Assembly (NCBI GenBank): GCA_900556975.1
Contig: USQZ01000016.1
Span: 1 to 32,672 of the forward strand
Length of the DNA: 32,672 bases
Source of the DNA: an uncultured Clostridium sp.
Lineage (GTDB): Bacteria > Bacillota > Clostridia > TANB77 > CAG-508
Direction: 5' to 3'
Shown here: piece by piece, positions 1 through 7,192 of the stretch
Position numbering within the stretch: the stretch's first letter is position 1
Layout of the letters: every line of letters starts with the position of its first letter
The notes under the pieces: model-generated
Seen by the model: only the letters and a program-made list of their open reading frames with translations
What the model was told of the DNA's origin: nothing
The model's database searches: none
Made by a program: the position numbers and the translations under genes

Positions 1-49
1 TAGTAGGTGGGAAAATATTTTAGCAAGGAACGAAAAAATAAATATAATA
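1..49 (+). repeat. Intergenic repeat C, copy 1 (left end cut by the window)
   Basis: This 49-nt stretch recurs almost identically at 25634-25682. I see two substitutions, TGGG for TGAG near base 10 and ACG for ACA near base 32. It begins TAGTAGGTG and contains TTTTAGCAAGGAAC followed by an A-rich run ending ATAAATATAATA. The copy probably starts before the window, because the second copy has a hairpin arm further upstream. Both copies lie upstream of a protein-coding gene on the same strand. Function unknown. Confidence 0.8.
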
Positions 50-108
50 TTTTCTCAACAATAAATAATAATACGCATTAGCTTTAGCACAAAATAACAA
101 TCATAGTC

Positions 109-137
109 TTGAAACAAAAATAAAAATAGTATATTAT
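109..137 (+). promoter_or_regulatory. Putative sigma-A promoter of the solute-binding protein gene
   Basis: TTGAAA (109-114) is followed after 17 nt by TATTAT (132-137). An overlapping TATAAT (135-140) would have a 20-nt spacer. The start codon lies 25 nt downstream. Seen by eye only; such AT-rich DNA yields chance matches. Confidence 0.4.
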
Positions 138-162
138 AATCAAAGATGAAATGAGGTGAAAA

Positions 163-1767
163 ATGAAAAAAATAAATATATTTAAATACATATTTATTAT
201 TGTAATAATCATATTAGCAATAGTAACATATTCGATATATAAAAAAGATAAATCAGACCCAGAAAAAAAATCCGTAGCACAAGAAACAGAAGATACAACT
301 AATGTTGTAAAAGAACTACGTTTAGCCATATCACAAATGGACACAATAAATCCAATAATAAGTCAAAATAAACATGTACAAGAAATAAGCAAAATAGTAT
401 TTGATTCACTAATCGAACTTAAAGAAGACTATTCAAAAGAATATGCATTAGCGACGGAAGTTTCAAAAACAGATGATGTTACTTATGTTATAAAATTAAG
501 AGAAAATGTTAAATGGTCAGATGGATCAGATTTTAAAGCCGATGATGTTAGATATACTATAGAATTATTAAAAAACATAAATTCAGTTTATTCTGGAAAT
601 GTTCAAAATGTTGTAGCAATAGATATTATTGATGATCATACATTAAGACTTACCTTAAATCAGAACACGCCATTTTTTGAATACAATTTAACATTCCCAA
701 TAATGTCATCTGAATATTATAAAGAAACAGATTTTGCAAATTCAGACAAAACAAACTTGCCAATCGGAACAGGAATGTTTAAGATAAAATCTTTTGATGA
801 AAAGGTTATAAGTCTAGAAAAAAATACAGAATATTGGAACACAGAAAAAAATAGTGTGTTAGAGCAAATAAATATAAATATTTATCAAACAATGGGTGAA
901 GTATATAATGACTTTAAAAATGGCAACGTTGATTGTATTAACACATCTCAAAATAGTGTTAATCAAAACATTGGAACTATCGGTTTTGCCTCATTAGAAT
1001 TTGATAGTAAAGACTATGACTATGTTGCTTTTAATTCAAACAACGCGTATTTAGCAAGTGCAAATGTTAGAAAAGCTTTATCATATTACATAGATAAAAA
1101 CAATACGATTGCAAGTAGCTATGGAAATGGTTACAGAGTTTCAGACTTCCCATTAGATTATGGAAATTTCCTATATACAAACGATTTAATAGATAATGGT
1201 TATAATTCTGAAGCCGCAGGAAATCTGTTAGTAGCAGATGGATGGAGCTTTAAAAATAACTCTTGGCAAAAACTAATAGGAAAAAAATATGTAAGATTAG
1301 CATTTACATTAACTATAAATGGAGATAATGCAATTAGCGAAGCTGTTGCAGAGAATTTAAGACAACAATGGGCTAATTCAGGAATCTCAGTAACAATTAG
1401 AAAAGTATCAGCTCAAAATTATTATAATTTAATTAATTCACGCAATGGATATGATGCAATATTAATGAACATTAGCAATTCATACACACCAAACATAAAT
1501 ACATATATGGGATCAGGAAATATTTCAAATTACAATAATGATGAAATAAATCAGTTAATAACAGATTCAAGCAATATGGACGATACAAATCAAATAAAAG
1601 AAAATTACAAAAGAATAATTCAAATATACAATGATGAAAAACCATTTATGAGTATAGCAAGAAAAAAGAGCCTATTAGTCTACAACACAAATCTAACAGG
1701 AAACCTAAAACCAACTCCATATAATATATATAATTATATTGAAAAATGGTATAGAAAAAATTATTAA
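163..1767 (+). CDS. ABC-type peptide/solute-binding protein (SBP family 5, OppA-like), membrane-anchored
   Basis: This 534-residue protein is an extracytoplasmic binding protein of the SBP_bac_5 (OppA/DppA) family, which captures peptides or nickel-type ligands for an ABC importer. A hydrophobic segment at about residues 8-27 has no Cys lipobox, so it appears held by an uncleaved N-terminal helix instead of a lipid. The family signature is clear around residues 103-130: a TYVIKLR strand, then WSDG (118-121) and FKADDVRYT. GAGGTG just before ATG 163 supports the start. No permease or ATPase gene is adjacent; the next gene is recA under its own promoter. It may therefore be an orphan receptor or work with an importer encoded elsewhere. 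The family call is secure and the ligand cannot be read from sequence. Confidence 0.88.
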   Translation: MKKINIFKYIFIIVIIILAIVTYSIYKKDKSDPEKKSVAQETEDTTNVVKELRLAISQMDTINPIISQNKHVQEISKIVFDSLIELKEDYSKEYALATEVSKTDDVTYVIKLRENVKWSDGSDFKADDVRYTIELLKNINSVYSGNVQNVVAIDIIDDHTLRLTLNQNTPFFEYNLTFPIMSSEYYKETDFANSDKTNLPIGTGMFKIKSFDEKVISLEKNTEYWNTEKNSVLEQININIYQTMGEVYNDFKNGNVDCINTSQNSVNQNIGTIGFASLEFDSKDYDYVAFNSNNAYLASANVRKALSYYIDKNNTIASSYGNGYRVSDFPLDYGNFLYTNDLIDNGYNSEAAGNLLVADGWSFKNNSWQKLIGKKYVRLAFTLTINGDNAISEAVAENLRQQWANSGISVTIRKVSAQNYYNLINSRNGYDAILMNISNSYTPNINTYMGSGNISNYNNDEINQLITDSSNMDDTNQIKENYKRIIQIYNDEKPFMSIARKKSLLVYNTNLTGNLKPTPYNIYNYIEKWYRKNY

Positions 1768-1773
1768 AAAGTA

Positions 1774-1801
1774 TTGACAAAAAAAATATATAATATATAA
1801 T
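1774..1801 (+). promoter_or_regulatory. recA sigma-A promoter
   Basis: TTGACA (1774-1779), 16-nt spacer, TATAAT (1796-1801), 49 nt before the recA start codon. No LexA box of the Gram-positive form (CGAAC-N4-GTTCG) is visible in or next to it. Confidence 0.75.
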
Positions 1802-1849
1802 AAAACAAACAAACATTTGGAAAACAAAAATTTGCAAGGAGAGAGAAAA

Positions 1850-2896
1850 ATGAAAGAAAATGATGAAAAGAAAAAAGCCCTAGATGTAGCAATGGGACAA
1901 ATAGAAAAGCAATTTGGAAAAGGCTCTGTAATGAAATTAGGAGAATTCAAAGCAATGGAAGTTGAAGCAATTCCAACAGGAGCTTTAACACTAGATGTTG
2001 CACTTGGAATAGGAGGAATTCCAAAGGGAAGAATAATAGAAATATTTGGACCAGAATCATCAGGAAAAACAACACTTGCACTTCATGCAATAGCTGAATC
2101 TCAAAAAGCTGGAGGAACAGCAGCATTTATAGATGCAGAACATGCATTAGATCCAGTATATGCAAAGAAGCTAGGCGTAGATATAGATAACTTAATAGTT
2201 TCACAACCAGATACAGGTGAACAAGCATTAGAAATAACAGAAGCATTAGTAAGAAGTGGTGCTATAGACATAATAGTAGTAGACTCTGTTGCAGCATTAG
2301 TCCCAAAAGCTGAAATAGATGGAGATATGGGAGATACACATGTCGCATTACAAGCTAGATTAATGTCTCAAGCTTTAAGAAAATTAGCTGGAGTTTTGAA
2401 TAAATCAAAAACAGCAATAATATTTATTAACCAATTAAGAGAAAAAGTTGGAATTATGTTTGGAAACCCTGAAACTACACCAGGTGGAAGAGCATTAAAA
2501 TTCTATGCATCAGTTCGTTTGGATATTAGAAGAATAGAAAACATCAAACAAGATGGTGAAGTTATAGGAAATAGAACAAGAGTTAAAGTTGTAAAAAATA
2601 AGGTTGCTCCTCCTTTCAGAGAGGCAGAATTTGATATCTTATACGGAGAAGGTATATCTAAAGAAGGAAGCATTTTAGACTTAGCAGTTAACTTAAATAT
2701 AATAGAAAAAAGTGGCGCTTGGTTTAGCTATAATGGTGCAAAAATTGGTCAAGGAAGAGAAAACGTAAAGAGATATTTAAAAGAAAATCCAAAAATATTA
2801 GCAGAAGTTGAACAAAAAATTAGAGACAACTATAGTAAAGCATTTGAACAGGCTTTAGATGAAAATGCACCAGAAGAAAAAGAAGACGAAGAATAA
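1850..2896 (+). CDS. recA: Recombinase RecA
   Basis: RecA binds single-stranded DNA as an ATP-dependent filament, drives strand exchange and activates LexA self-cleavage. The 348-residue length is typical. Walker A is GPESSGKT (67-74). The DNA-binding loop 2 region with NQLREKVG and GNPETTPGGRALKFYASVR is intact, and the C-terminus is acidic (EEKEDEE) as usual. I place the start at ATG 1850, preceded by AAGGAGAG at 1836-1843; an in-frame TTG at 1817 has no ribosome-binding site. The promoter is at 1774-1801 and a long hairpin follows at 2914-2957. recX lies 250 nt downstream, a common neighbour. Identification is certain. Confidence 0.99.
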   Translation: MKENDEKKKALDVAMGQIEKQFGKGSVMKLGEFKAMEVEAIPTGALTLDVALGIGGIPKGRIIEIFGPESSGKTTLALHAIAESQKAGGTAAFIDAEHALDPVYAKKLGVDIDNLIVSQPDTGEQALEITEALVRSGAIDIIVVDSVAALVPKAEIDGDMGDTHVALQARLMSQALRKLAGVLNKSKTAIIFINQLREKVGIMFGNPETTPGGRALKFYASVRLDIRRIENIKQDGEVIGNRTRVKVVKNKVAPPFREAEFDILYGEGISKEGSILDLAVNLNIIEKSGAWFSYNGAKIGQGRENVKRYLKENPKILAEVEQKIRDNYSKAFEQALDENAPEEKEDEE

Positions 2897-2913
2897 TTAA
2901 AAAAATATGTTAT

Positions 2914-2957
2914 AGAAAGTTTGCCAAAAGGTTATACAAATTCGGCAAACTTTCTTA
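2914..2957 (+). terminator. Hairpin after recA
   Basis: A perfect 12-bp stem (AGAAAGTTTGCC at 2914-2925 with its complement at 2944-2955) encloses an 18-nt loop. The trailing T run is poor, so termination may be partial, allowing some read-through to recX. Confidence 0.65.
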
Positions 2958-3056
2958 TGATATTTGGAAGAAGAATGGAAAACAGATCTATAAAACTTCA
3001 AGTTTCAATCTTTAATATATATTTTAAAATTGAAAATTGAAATTTGAAATAATTTG

Positions 3057-3085
3057 TTTACATACGAAAATTTATGAAATAAATA
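3057..3085 (+). promoter_or_regulatory. Putative recX promoter
   Basis: TTTACA (3057-3062), 17 nt, TAAATA (3080-3085). Just upstream (about 3003-3050) is an AT-rich imperfect inverted repeat (TTTCAAT ... ATTGAAA). Modest match to consensus. Confidence 0.35.
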
Positions 3086-3149
3086 TAGCAAATATAAAGA
3101 AAGGAACTAATCAATTATTAAATAGATTAGATAAATTATACAAAACTAT

Positions 3150-3596
3150 ATGGATTTGGAAAGATTAGAAAAAGTTGATAAATTAAAAACAAAAATATTA
3201 AAATATATTTTTTATAAAAAAAGAACTGAAAAAGAAATACTAGAAAAATTTAAAAACGAAGATAGTGATATTTTAGATGAGACTATTGAAAACTTGAAAG
3301 AATTAGGATATATTAATGATGAAAAATATGTTGAAAGATTTATGCATGAAGCAATTGCGTTAAAGAATTTATCAATTTTTGAATTAAAATATAAATTATA
3401 TTCAAAAGGCGCAAAAGAATCAGCAATAGATGACTATATATCTAAAAACGAAGAAATGCTTGAAGAATATGAATTATTATCAGCACGCAACATAGTGAAC
3501 AAGAAGAAAAATACACAAGAGATGCAAGATATAATTTTATACTTGAAAAAGAAAAGATATAGACCAGAAACAATAAATAAAATAAGTAGGGAGTAA
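3150..3596 (+). CDS. recX: Regulatory protein RecX
   Basis: This 148-residue helical protein has the RecX layout: tandem three-helix modules with R/K-T-E-K-E-I-L-E-K, then ELGYINDEKYVERFMHEA (about 52-69) and a second module with ELKYKLYSKGAKESAIDDYI. RecX binds RecA filaments and limits their growth. It sits 253 nt after recA and ends 1 nt before scpA, so recX and scpA are likely co-transcribed. The start is uncertain. ATG 3150 has no ribosome-binding site; an AAAGGA at about 3099-3104 is far away, and an in-frame stop at 3132-3134 prevents a much earlier start (ATT at 3135 is the only other nearby option). Confidence 0.88.
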   Translation: MDLERLEKVDKLKTKILKYIFYKKRTEKEILEKFKNEDSDILDETIENLKELGYINDEKYVERFMHEAIALKNLSIFELKYKLYSKGAKESAIDDYISKNEEMLEEYELLSARNIVNKKKNTQEMQDIILYLKKKRYRPETINKISRE

Positions 3597-3597
3597 C

Positions 3598-4353
3598 ATG
3601 GGAATATTAACACTTGAAACAAATAAATATGCACTTAAATTAGAAAATTTTGAGGGACCATTAGATTTATTATGTCATTTAATAGACAAGAATAAAATGG
3701 ATATATATGATGTTAAATTATCTGAAATAGCAGATCAATACATTGAATATATAAACGAAATGGAAAAACAAAATCTTGATGTAACAAGTGAATTTCTTCT
3801 AATTGCAAGCACACTAGTTTTTCTTAAATCAAAAGAATTACTGCCTAAAGAAACAGAAGATGAGGCAGAATTAACAGAAGAAGAATTATTAAGAAGAATT
3901 ATAGAATACAAAAAATATAAAGAAATGTCTAAAAAATTTAAGGAAATGTTTCTTGAAAATAATAAAAGATTTTATAATTTACCATTACAAATAGAATTAC
4001 CAAAACAAAAAATAGAAAAAGAATATTCATCAGAATTGTTATATAAAAATTATAAAAGATTAATAGAAAATAGAGAAGCTCGTATAAATAAAAATGCTGA
4101 AAATATTGAGAAAATTGCTATTACAGATACATACACAGTAACTAGTAAAGTAAAAGAAATATTTAGAGCACTTTCAAAAAAGCCTAGAATTGTATTTAAT
4201 AAAATGTTTTCAGTAAAGACTAAGCCAAAAGCTGAAGTAGTTACAGCATTCACGGGATTACTAGAATTAACAAGAAGAAGTAAAGTTATAGCAACACAAG
4301 AAGAACTATTTGGCGATATTATTGTAGAAAAAAATGCAAGAAAAAAAGAATAA
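3598..4353 (+). CDS. scpA: Segregation and condensation protein A
   Basis: ScpA is the kleisin that bridges SMC heads in the bacterial condensin complex, acting in chromosome compaction and segregation. The 251-residue protein opens with the family signature LENFEGPLDLLCHLIDKNKM (about 16-35), then the helix with SEFLLIASTLVFLKSKELLP, and ends with the winged-helix region typical of kleisins (VVTAFTGLLELTRRSKVIATQEELFGDI). AGGGAG overlaps the recX stop and precedes ATG 3598, suggesting translational coupling. The usual partner scpB does not follow; instead a DUF2953 gene overlaps its 3' end by 20 nt. Confidence 0.97.
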   Translation: MGILTLETNKYALKLENFEGPLDLLCHLIDKNKMDIYDVKLSEIADQYIEYINEMEKQNLDVTSEFLLIASTLVFLKSKELLPKETEDEAELTEEELLRRIIEYKKYKEMSKKFKEMFLENNKRFYNLPLQIELPKQKIEKEYSSELLYKNYKRLIENREARINKNAENIEKIAITDTYTVTSKVKEIFRALSKKPRIVFNKMFSVKTKPKAEVVTAFTGLLELTRRSKVIATQEELFGDIIVEKNARKKE

Positions 4354-4909
4354 TAAAAATAAGGTATATGGAAAAAATAGTATTATGAAAATATTTATCA
4401 TAATACTATTTTTAAATTTAATAATATTATTATCAATCACAGTATGCATTGATATAGAAAAATTAGAAATATACAATGGAAAAACAGTTTTTAAGATAAA
4501 ATTAAAAATATATATTTTTAAATATATAAAAATATTTCAGAAGAAAATTCATAAAAAAGATATTATAAAAATGATAGAAAATATGTCAAAGAAAAATATA
4601 ATCAAAGACGAAAAAATAATTAGAAAAATAAAATATACTTTTAGTGATATGAATATAAATGTTGAATATGGAATTAGAAATGTATTACTAAATACGTACG
4701 CATATGGAATAATTAATATGATAATTCCGATATTTTTAGCACAAAAAGGCACAAATAATATTGAATATAATATAACTACAAATTTTAGAAAAAAATTTAT
4801 AAGTATACAAGCTAAAGGAAAAATTCAAGTACAGATTTTAGAAAATATAATAAAATTATTCAAACAAAATGTAGTAAAACTGAACAAGAAAAAAATTTGT
4901 TTTAGGTAG
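4334..4909 (+). CDS. DUF2953 domain membrane protein
   Basis: This is a small, very basic protein with an N-terminal membrane helix (IIILFLNLIILLSITV, about residues 21-38) and a soluble remainder rich in Ile and Lys. It matches the DUF2953 type, which in clostridia commonly sits between scpB and ytfJ; the function is unknown. The start is unclear: ATG 4334 (191 residues, inside scpA) and in-frame ATG 4385 (174 residues) both lack a good ribosome-binding site. The ATG at 4368 behind ATAAGG is out of frame. It is probably co-transcribed with scpA. Its usual neighbour ytfJ is found 1 kb on but inverted, with a foreign-looking gene between. Confidence 0.72.
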   Translation: MQEKKNNKNKVYGKNSIMKIFIIILFLNLIILLSITVCIDIEKLEIYNGKTVFKIKLKIYIFKYIKIFQKKIHKKDIIKMIENMSKKNIIKDEKIIRKIKYTFSDMNINVEYGIRNVLLNTYAYGIINMIIPIFLAQKGTNNIEYNITTNFRKKFISIQAKGKIQVQILENIIKLFKQNVVKLNKKKICFR

Positions 4910-5046
4910 AAAAATTGTACTAGTATAAAATTTAATATGCAATTTGTGAACCTATCAGGTTATTTTTAGCATACATTAATGCAATAAAAATTAGAATTAA
5001 CTATATGATTAATAAAAAATAGAACTACATCGTATAAATGAGAGAA

Positions 5047-5074
5047 GAGCTCTGACTCATTAGAATCAGAGCTC
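5047..5074 (-). terminator. Terminator of the 5090-5782 orphan gene
   Basis: GAGCTCTGA (5047-5055) pairs with TCAGAGCTC (5066-5074), with the stem extending inwards. On the minus strand it starts 16 nt after the stop codon and is followed by a pyrimidine-rich tract. It also faces the end of the DUF2953 gene and could act in both directions. Confidence 0.7.
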
Positions 5075-5089
5075 CCAACTTCTTGTTAC

Positions 5090-5782
5090 TTATTTTTTTT
5101 CATCTGGGTAAAATATTTTTTGCAATACGTCTAGGAGAGTAGCACCATTTGTAGCAACTACTCGTGCCAAACAATAAGGCCCATAAAATACCAATGCTTC
5201 GGTTGCCCACATTTTTTTACTCTTCACAACGTCAGCAGATACAGGTTTATCCTCTTTAATCATTGCTGAGAGCTGAGCGAGTGTCATTTTTGTGGGTAAC
5301 TTACTTTTGGGAATAGCTGGACAATGGTAGTCAATAGTTAATGTATAACTTTTACTACAATTTAGCCAATACCGAGCAGGTTTGATAGGTAGACTAAAAA
5401 CGCCACCTAAAATCATATTATCGATAGTGACTTTTTCTCCAGTGTTAGTGGGGTTCCAGCATGGCTGACCAGGAAAGCGACCGCAATTTTTGATGACCGT
5501 GTTAATACTGTCAGTATATTCAGCCATTTCATCAGGAAGATATTGAACATATCCTTCATCCTGAAAAGATGAGATAATATCAAAAAACTTCACTGAATAG
5601 CGAATAACACCTTTGGCATCATTAGCTGGGAAATTCCCTAGCTTAATCAGATCGTTGAAAAGCTTTTTCAGCCGTTTTAATTCTACTGGCGAATACATTT
5701 CAATGTTCCTTTGTCTGACAATGTTTGATATCCGAGCATTACGAATACGATAAATACTACAATCTTCTTTATGTCTTGGCAT
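5090..5782 (-). CDS. Orphan hypothetical protein, foreign composition
   Basis: I do not recognise this 230-residue protein. It has no signal peptide or membrane segment. The N-terminal third is basic and helical (MPRHKEDC, then a run of Arg and the helix SPVELKRLKKLFNDLIKLG, about 31-49). The middle contains a Cys/Pro/Gly patch (NCGRFPGQPCWNP, about 94-106), and the end is mixed alpha/beta. Composition is unlike the neighbours: blocks 5101-5160 and 5161-5220 have 22 and 25 G+C of 60 against 17 of 60 at 8521-8580. Arg codons include CGT and CGG where host genes use almost only AGA. It has its own promoter, an overlapping dyad, AGGAGG before ATG, and its own terminator. This looks like a self-contained acquired gene between DUF2953 and ytfJ. 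Confidence 0.75.
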   Translation of the reverse strand: MPRHKEDCSIYRIRNARISNIVRQRNIEMYSPVELKRLKKLFNDLIKLGNFPANDAKGVIRYSVKFFDIISSFQDEGYVQYLPDEMAEYTDSINTVIKNCGRFPGQPCWNPTNTGEKVTIDNMILGGVFSLPIKPARYWLNCSKSYTLTIDYHCPAIPKSKLPTKMTLAQLSAMIKEDKPVSADVVKSKKMWATEALVFYGPYCLARVVATNGATLLDVLQKIFYPDEKK

Positions 5783-5808
5783 AGGTTGTACCTCCTAAAA
5801 AAGTTGTT

Positions 5809-5828
5809 ATATTGTCGAGTAACAATAT
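5809..5828 (-). promoter_or_regulatory. Operator-like inverted repeat at the orphan gene promoter
   Basis: ATATTGT (5809-5815), 6-nt spacer, ACAATAT (5822-5828) is a perfect 7-bp dyad directly downstream of the -10 box, over the expected transcription start. This is the usual size and position of a repressor operator. It could instead form a short 5'-UTR hairpin. Confidence 0.5.
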
Positions 5829-5829
5829 T

Positions 5830-5858
5830 ATTATACTCCAAAATACGGAAAAAATCAA
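5830..5858 (-). promoter_or_regulatory. Promoter of the 5090-5782 orphan gene
   Basis: On the minus strand: TTGATT (5853-5858), 17-nt spacer, TATAAT (5830-5835), then AGGAGG and ATG 5782. Near-consensus sigma-A promoter. Confidence 0.75.
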
Positions 5859-5879
5859 CCAAACCTAGAAGAGATAGCA

Positions 5880-6374
5880 TTATTCATCAGTTTCTGGACT
5901 TATATCTTCTGTATCTTCTTTAATATTTTCTTCAATTTTTTCTTTAAGCTTTTCTATACACTTATTTTTATCTTTTAAATTTTTGATAAAATCACCAGAC
6001 TTATCTAGTAAATCAGGTACATAATCAATTAGTTTATCGACATAAGAATCATGAGTAACAGGTAATAATTTTACAATTCCATTTGAAACCACAAGAAAAG
6101 CAACAGGCTCAATATTTACACCAGCGCCACTACCACCACCAAATGGCAGTCTATACTGAACTTGTTCTTCTTTTTCTCTTTTAGAATATTCATTAATAGT
6201 TTCACCTTTGAATTCACTACCACCTGCTGCAAAACCAAAACTTACTTTAGAAATTGGAATAATTAAAGTATCAATACCAGTAGAAATAGGTTCTCCTATA
6301 ATGGTATCAACATCAATCATATCTTTAATACTACTCATAGCAGTATTCATTAACCCTTCAATTGGATGAGACAT
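5880..6374 (-). CDS. ytfJ: GerW-family sporulation protein YtfJ
   Basis: This 164-residue protein carries the full YtfJ/GerW signature: GEPI (27-30), TLIIPISKVSFGFAAGGSEF (36-55), then PFGGGSGAGVNIEPVAFLVV (78-96) and VKLLPV (101-106). In Bacillus the homologue is made in the forespore and is needed for normal germination. The C-terminus (about 130-164) is a charged Lys/Glu-rich tail. ATG 6374 is chosen because AAGGAGGT precedes it; an upstream in-frame ATG at 6452 has none. It is divergent from mgtC and inverted relative to the scpA-DUF2953 genes it usually follows. I see no terminator before the downstream orphan gene. Confidence 0.93.
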   Translation of the reverse strand: MSHPIEGLMNTAMSSIKDMIDVDTIIGEPISTGIDTLIIPISKVSFGFAAGGSEFKGETINEYSKREKEEQVQYRLPFGGGSGAGVNIEPVAFLVVSNGIVKLLPVTHDSYVDKLIDYVPDLLDKSGDFIKNLKDKNKCIEKLKEKIEENIKEDTEDISPETDE

Positions 6375-6457
6375 TTTAAAAACCTCCTTAAAATATATTA
6401 TTAATATTCCACAAAAAAATAAAAATATTCTATTAGCAAAATGAATGGTCAAAAAAG

Positions 6458-6486
6458 TTGTTAAAACAACAAATTAATGATAGAAT
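6458..6486 (+). promoter_or_regulatory. Promoter of the mgtC-gltD-like-M20 operon
   Basis: TTGTTA (6458-6463), 17 nt, TAGAAT (6481-6486), with a TG one base before the -10 (extended -10). The start codon is 37 nt downstream. Confidence 0.6.
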
Positions 6487-6522
6487 GAATAAAAATATGA
6501 GACGAAAAAGAAAGGAGTAAAA

Positions 6523-7185
6523 ATGGAAGAGATTTTGAACGTAATTACAAATTCATTTGAATTAGAAGCATGCTTAAGACTGGTATTAGGCGCATTTCTA
6601 GCTGGAGTAATAGGATATGAAAGAGAAGCATGGAAGAAACCAGCAGGAATAAGAACTCACATATTGGTAGGAGAAAGTGCAGTATTGATAATGCTTTGTG
6701 GAATATATTTATCAAAAACAATAACTGGAGCTGATCCATCGAGAATACCAGCACAGTTGCTTTCAGGAATAGGATTTATTGGTGCTGGAACAATTTTAAG
6801 AGATGGATTTCATGTAAAAGGATTAACAACTGCAGCAAGCTTGCTTGCTGTAACGGGAATTGGGTTAATTGTTGGAGCAGGTGCTTATTTAGTAGCAATA
6901 GTAGCAACATTTTTTATTTATATTATACTTTCATATTCATATAAAATTTCAGACGCAGCAGAAAAATTTGATGAATTTGACTTTAAAATTTATACTGACG
7001 ATATATATAAAAATTTAAAACAAGTTGAAAAAGTATTATCAAAAGATGAGATAATTATAAAGAGAATAAAAGTTGAATCAGATCATATTAGAGTAAAAGG
7101 AAAAATTTTAGAAAGTTTAAATAAAAACAGATTAATAACAGGAATTATGAAAATAGAAGGAATTAAAGAAATTGTTGAGGAATAA
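6523..7185 (+). CDS. MgtC/SapB family membrane protein
   Basis: This 220-residue protein has a four- to five-helix MgtC domain followed by a small soluble C-terminal domain. Conserved blocks are LRLVLGAFLAGVIGYERE, the Arg/His motif AGIRTHILVG (about 42-51), and SGIGFIGAGTILR plus VKGLTTAASLL (about 82-108). The tail from about residue 150 looks like an ACT-type regulatory fold, as in the longer family members. MgtC proteins support growth at low magnesium or in acid; the direct activity is not settled. AAGGAG precedes ATG 6523. It begins an operon with the GltD-like and M20 genes (7-nt gap, then an 8-nt overlap). Confidence 0.93.
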   Translation: MEEILNVITNSFELEACLRLVLGAFLAGVIGYEREAWKKPAGIRTHILVGESAVLIMLCGIYLSKTITGADPSRIPAQLLSGIGFIGAGTILRDGFHVKGLTTAASLLAVTGIGLIVGAGAYLVAIVATFFIYIILSYSYKISDAAEKFDEFDFKIYTDDIYKNLKQVEKVLSKDEIIIKRIKVESDHIRVKGKILESLNKNRLITGIMKIEGIKEIVEE

Positions 7186-7192
7186 TAATACT

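Noticed and set aside
1806..1820. CAAACATTTG as a possible LexA box before recA
   Set aside because: The half-sites and spacing do not match CGAAC-N4-GTTCG; similar AT-rich words are common here.
5043..5872. AGAAGAG on both sides of the first orphan island as a target-site duplication
   Set aside because: Seven bases of purine sequence at about 5044 and 5865 are expected by chance in this DNA, and no inverted ends accompany them.
5683..5880. 65-residue minus-strand open frame over the orphan promoter
   Set aside because: It overlaps the promoter, operator-like dyad and 5' end of the 5090-5782 gene in another frame and has no ribosome-binding site.
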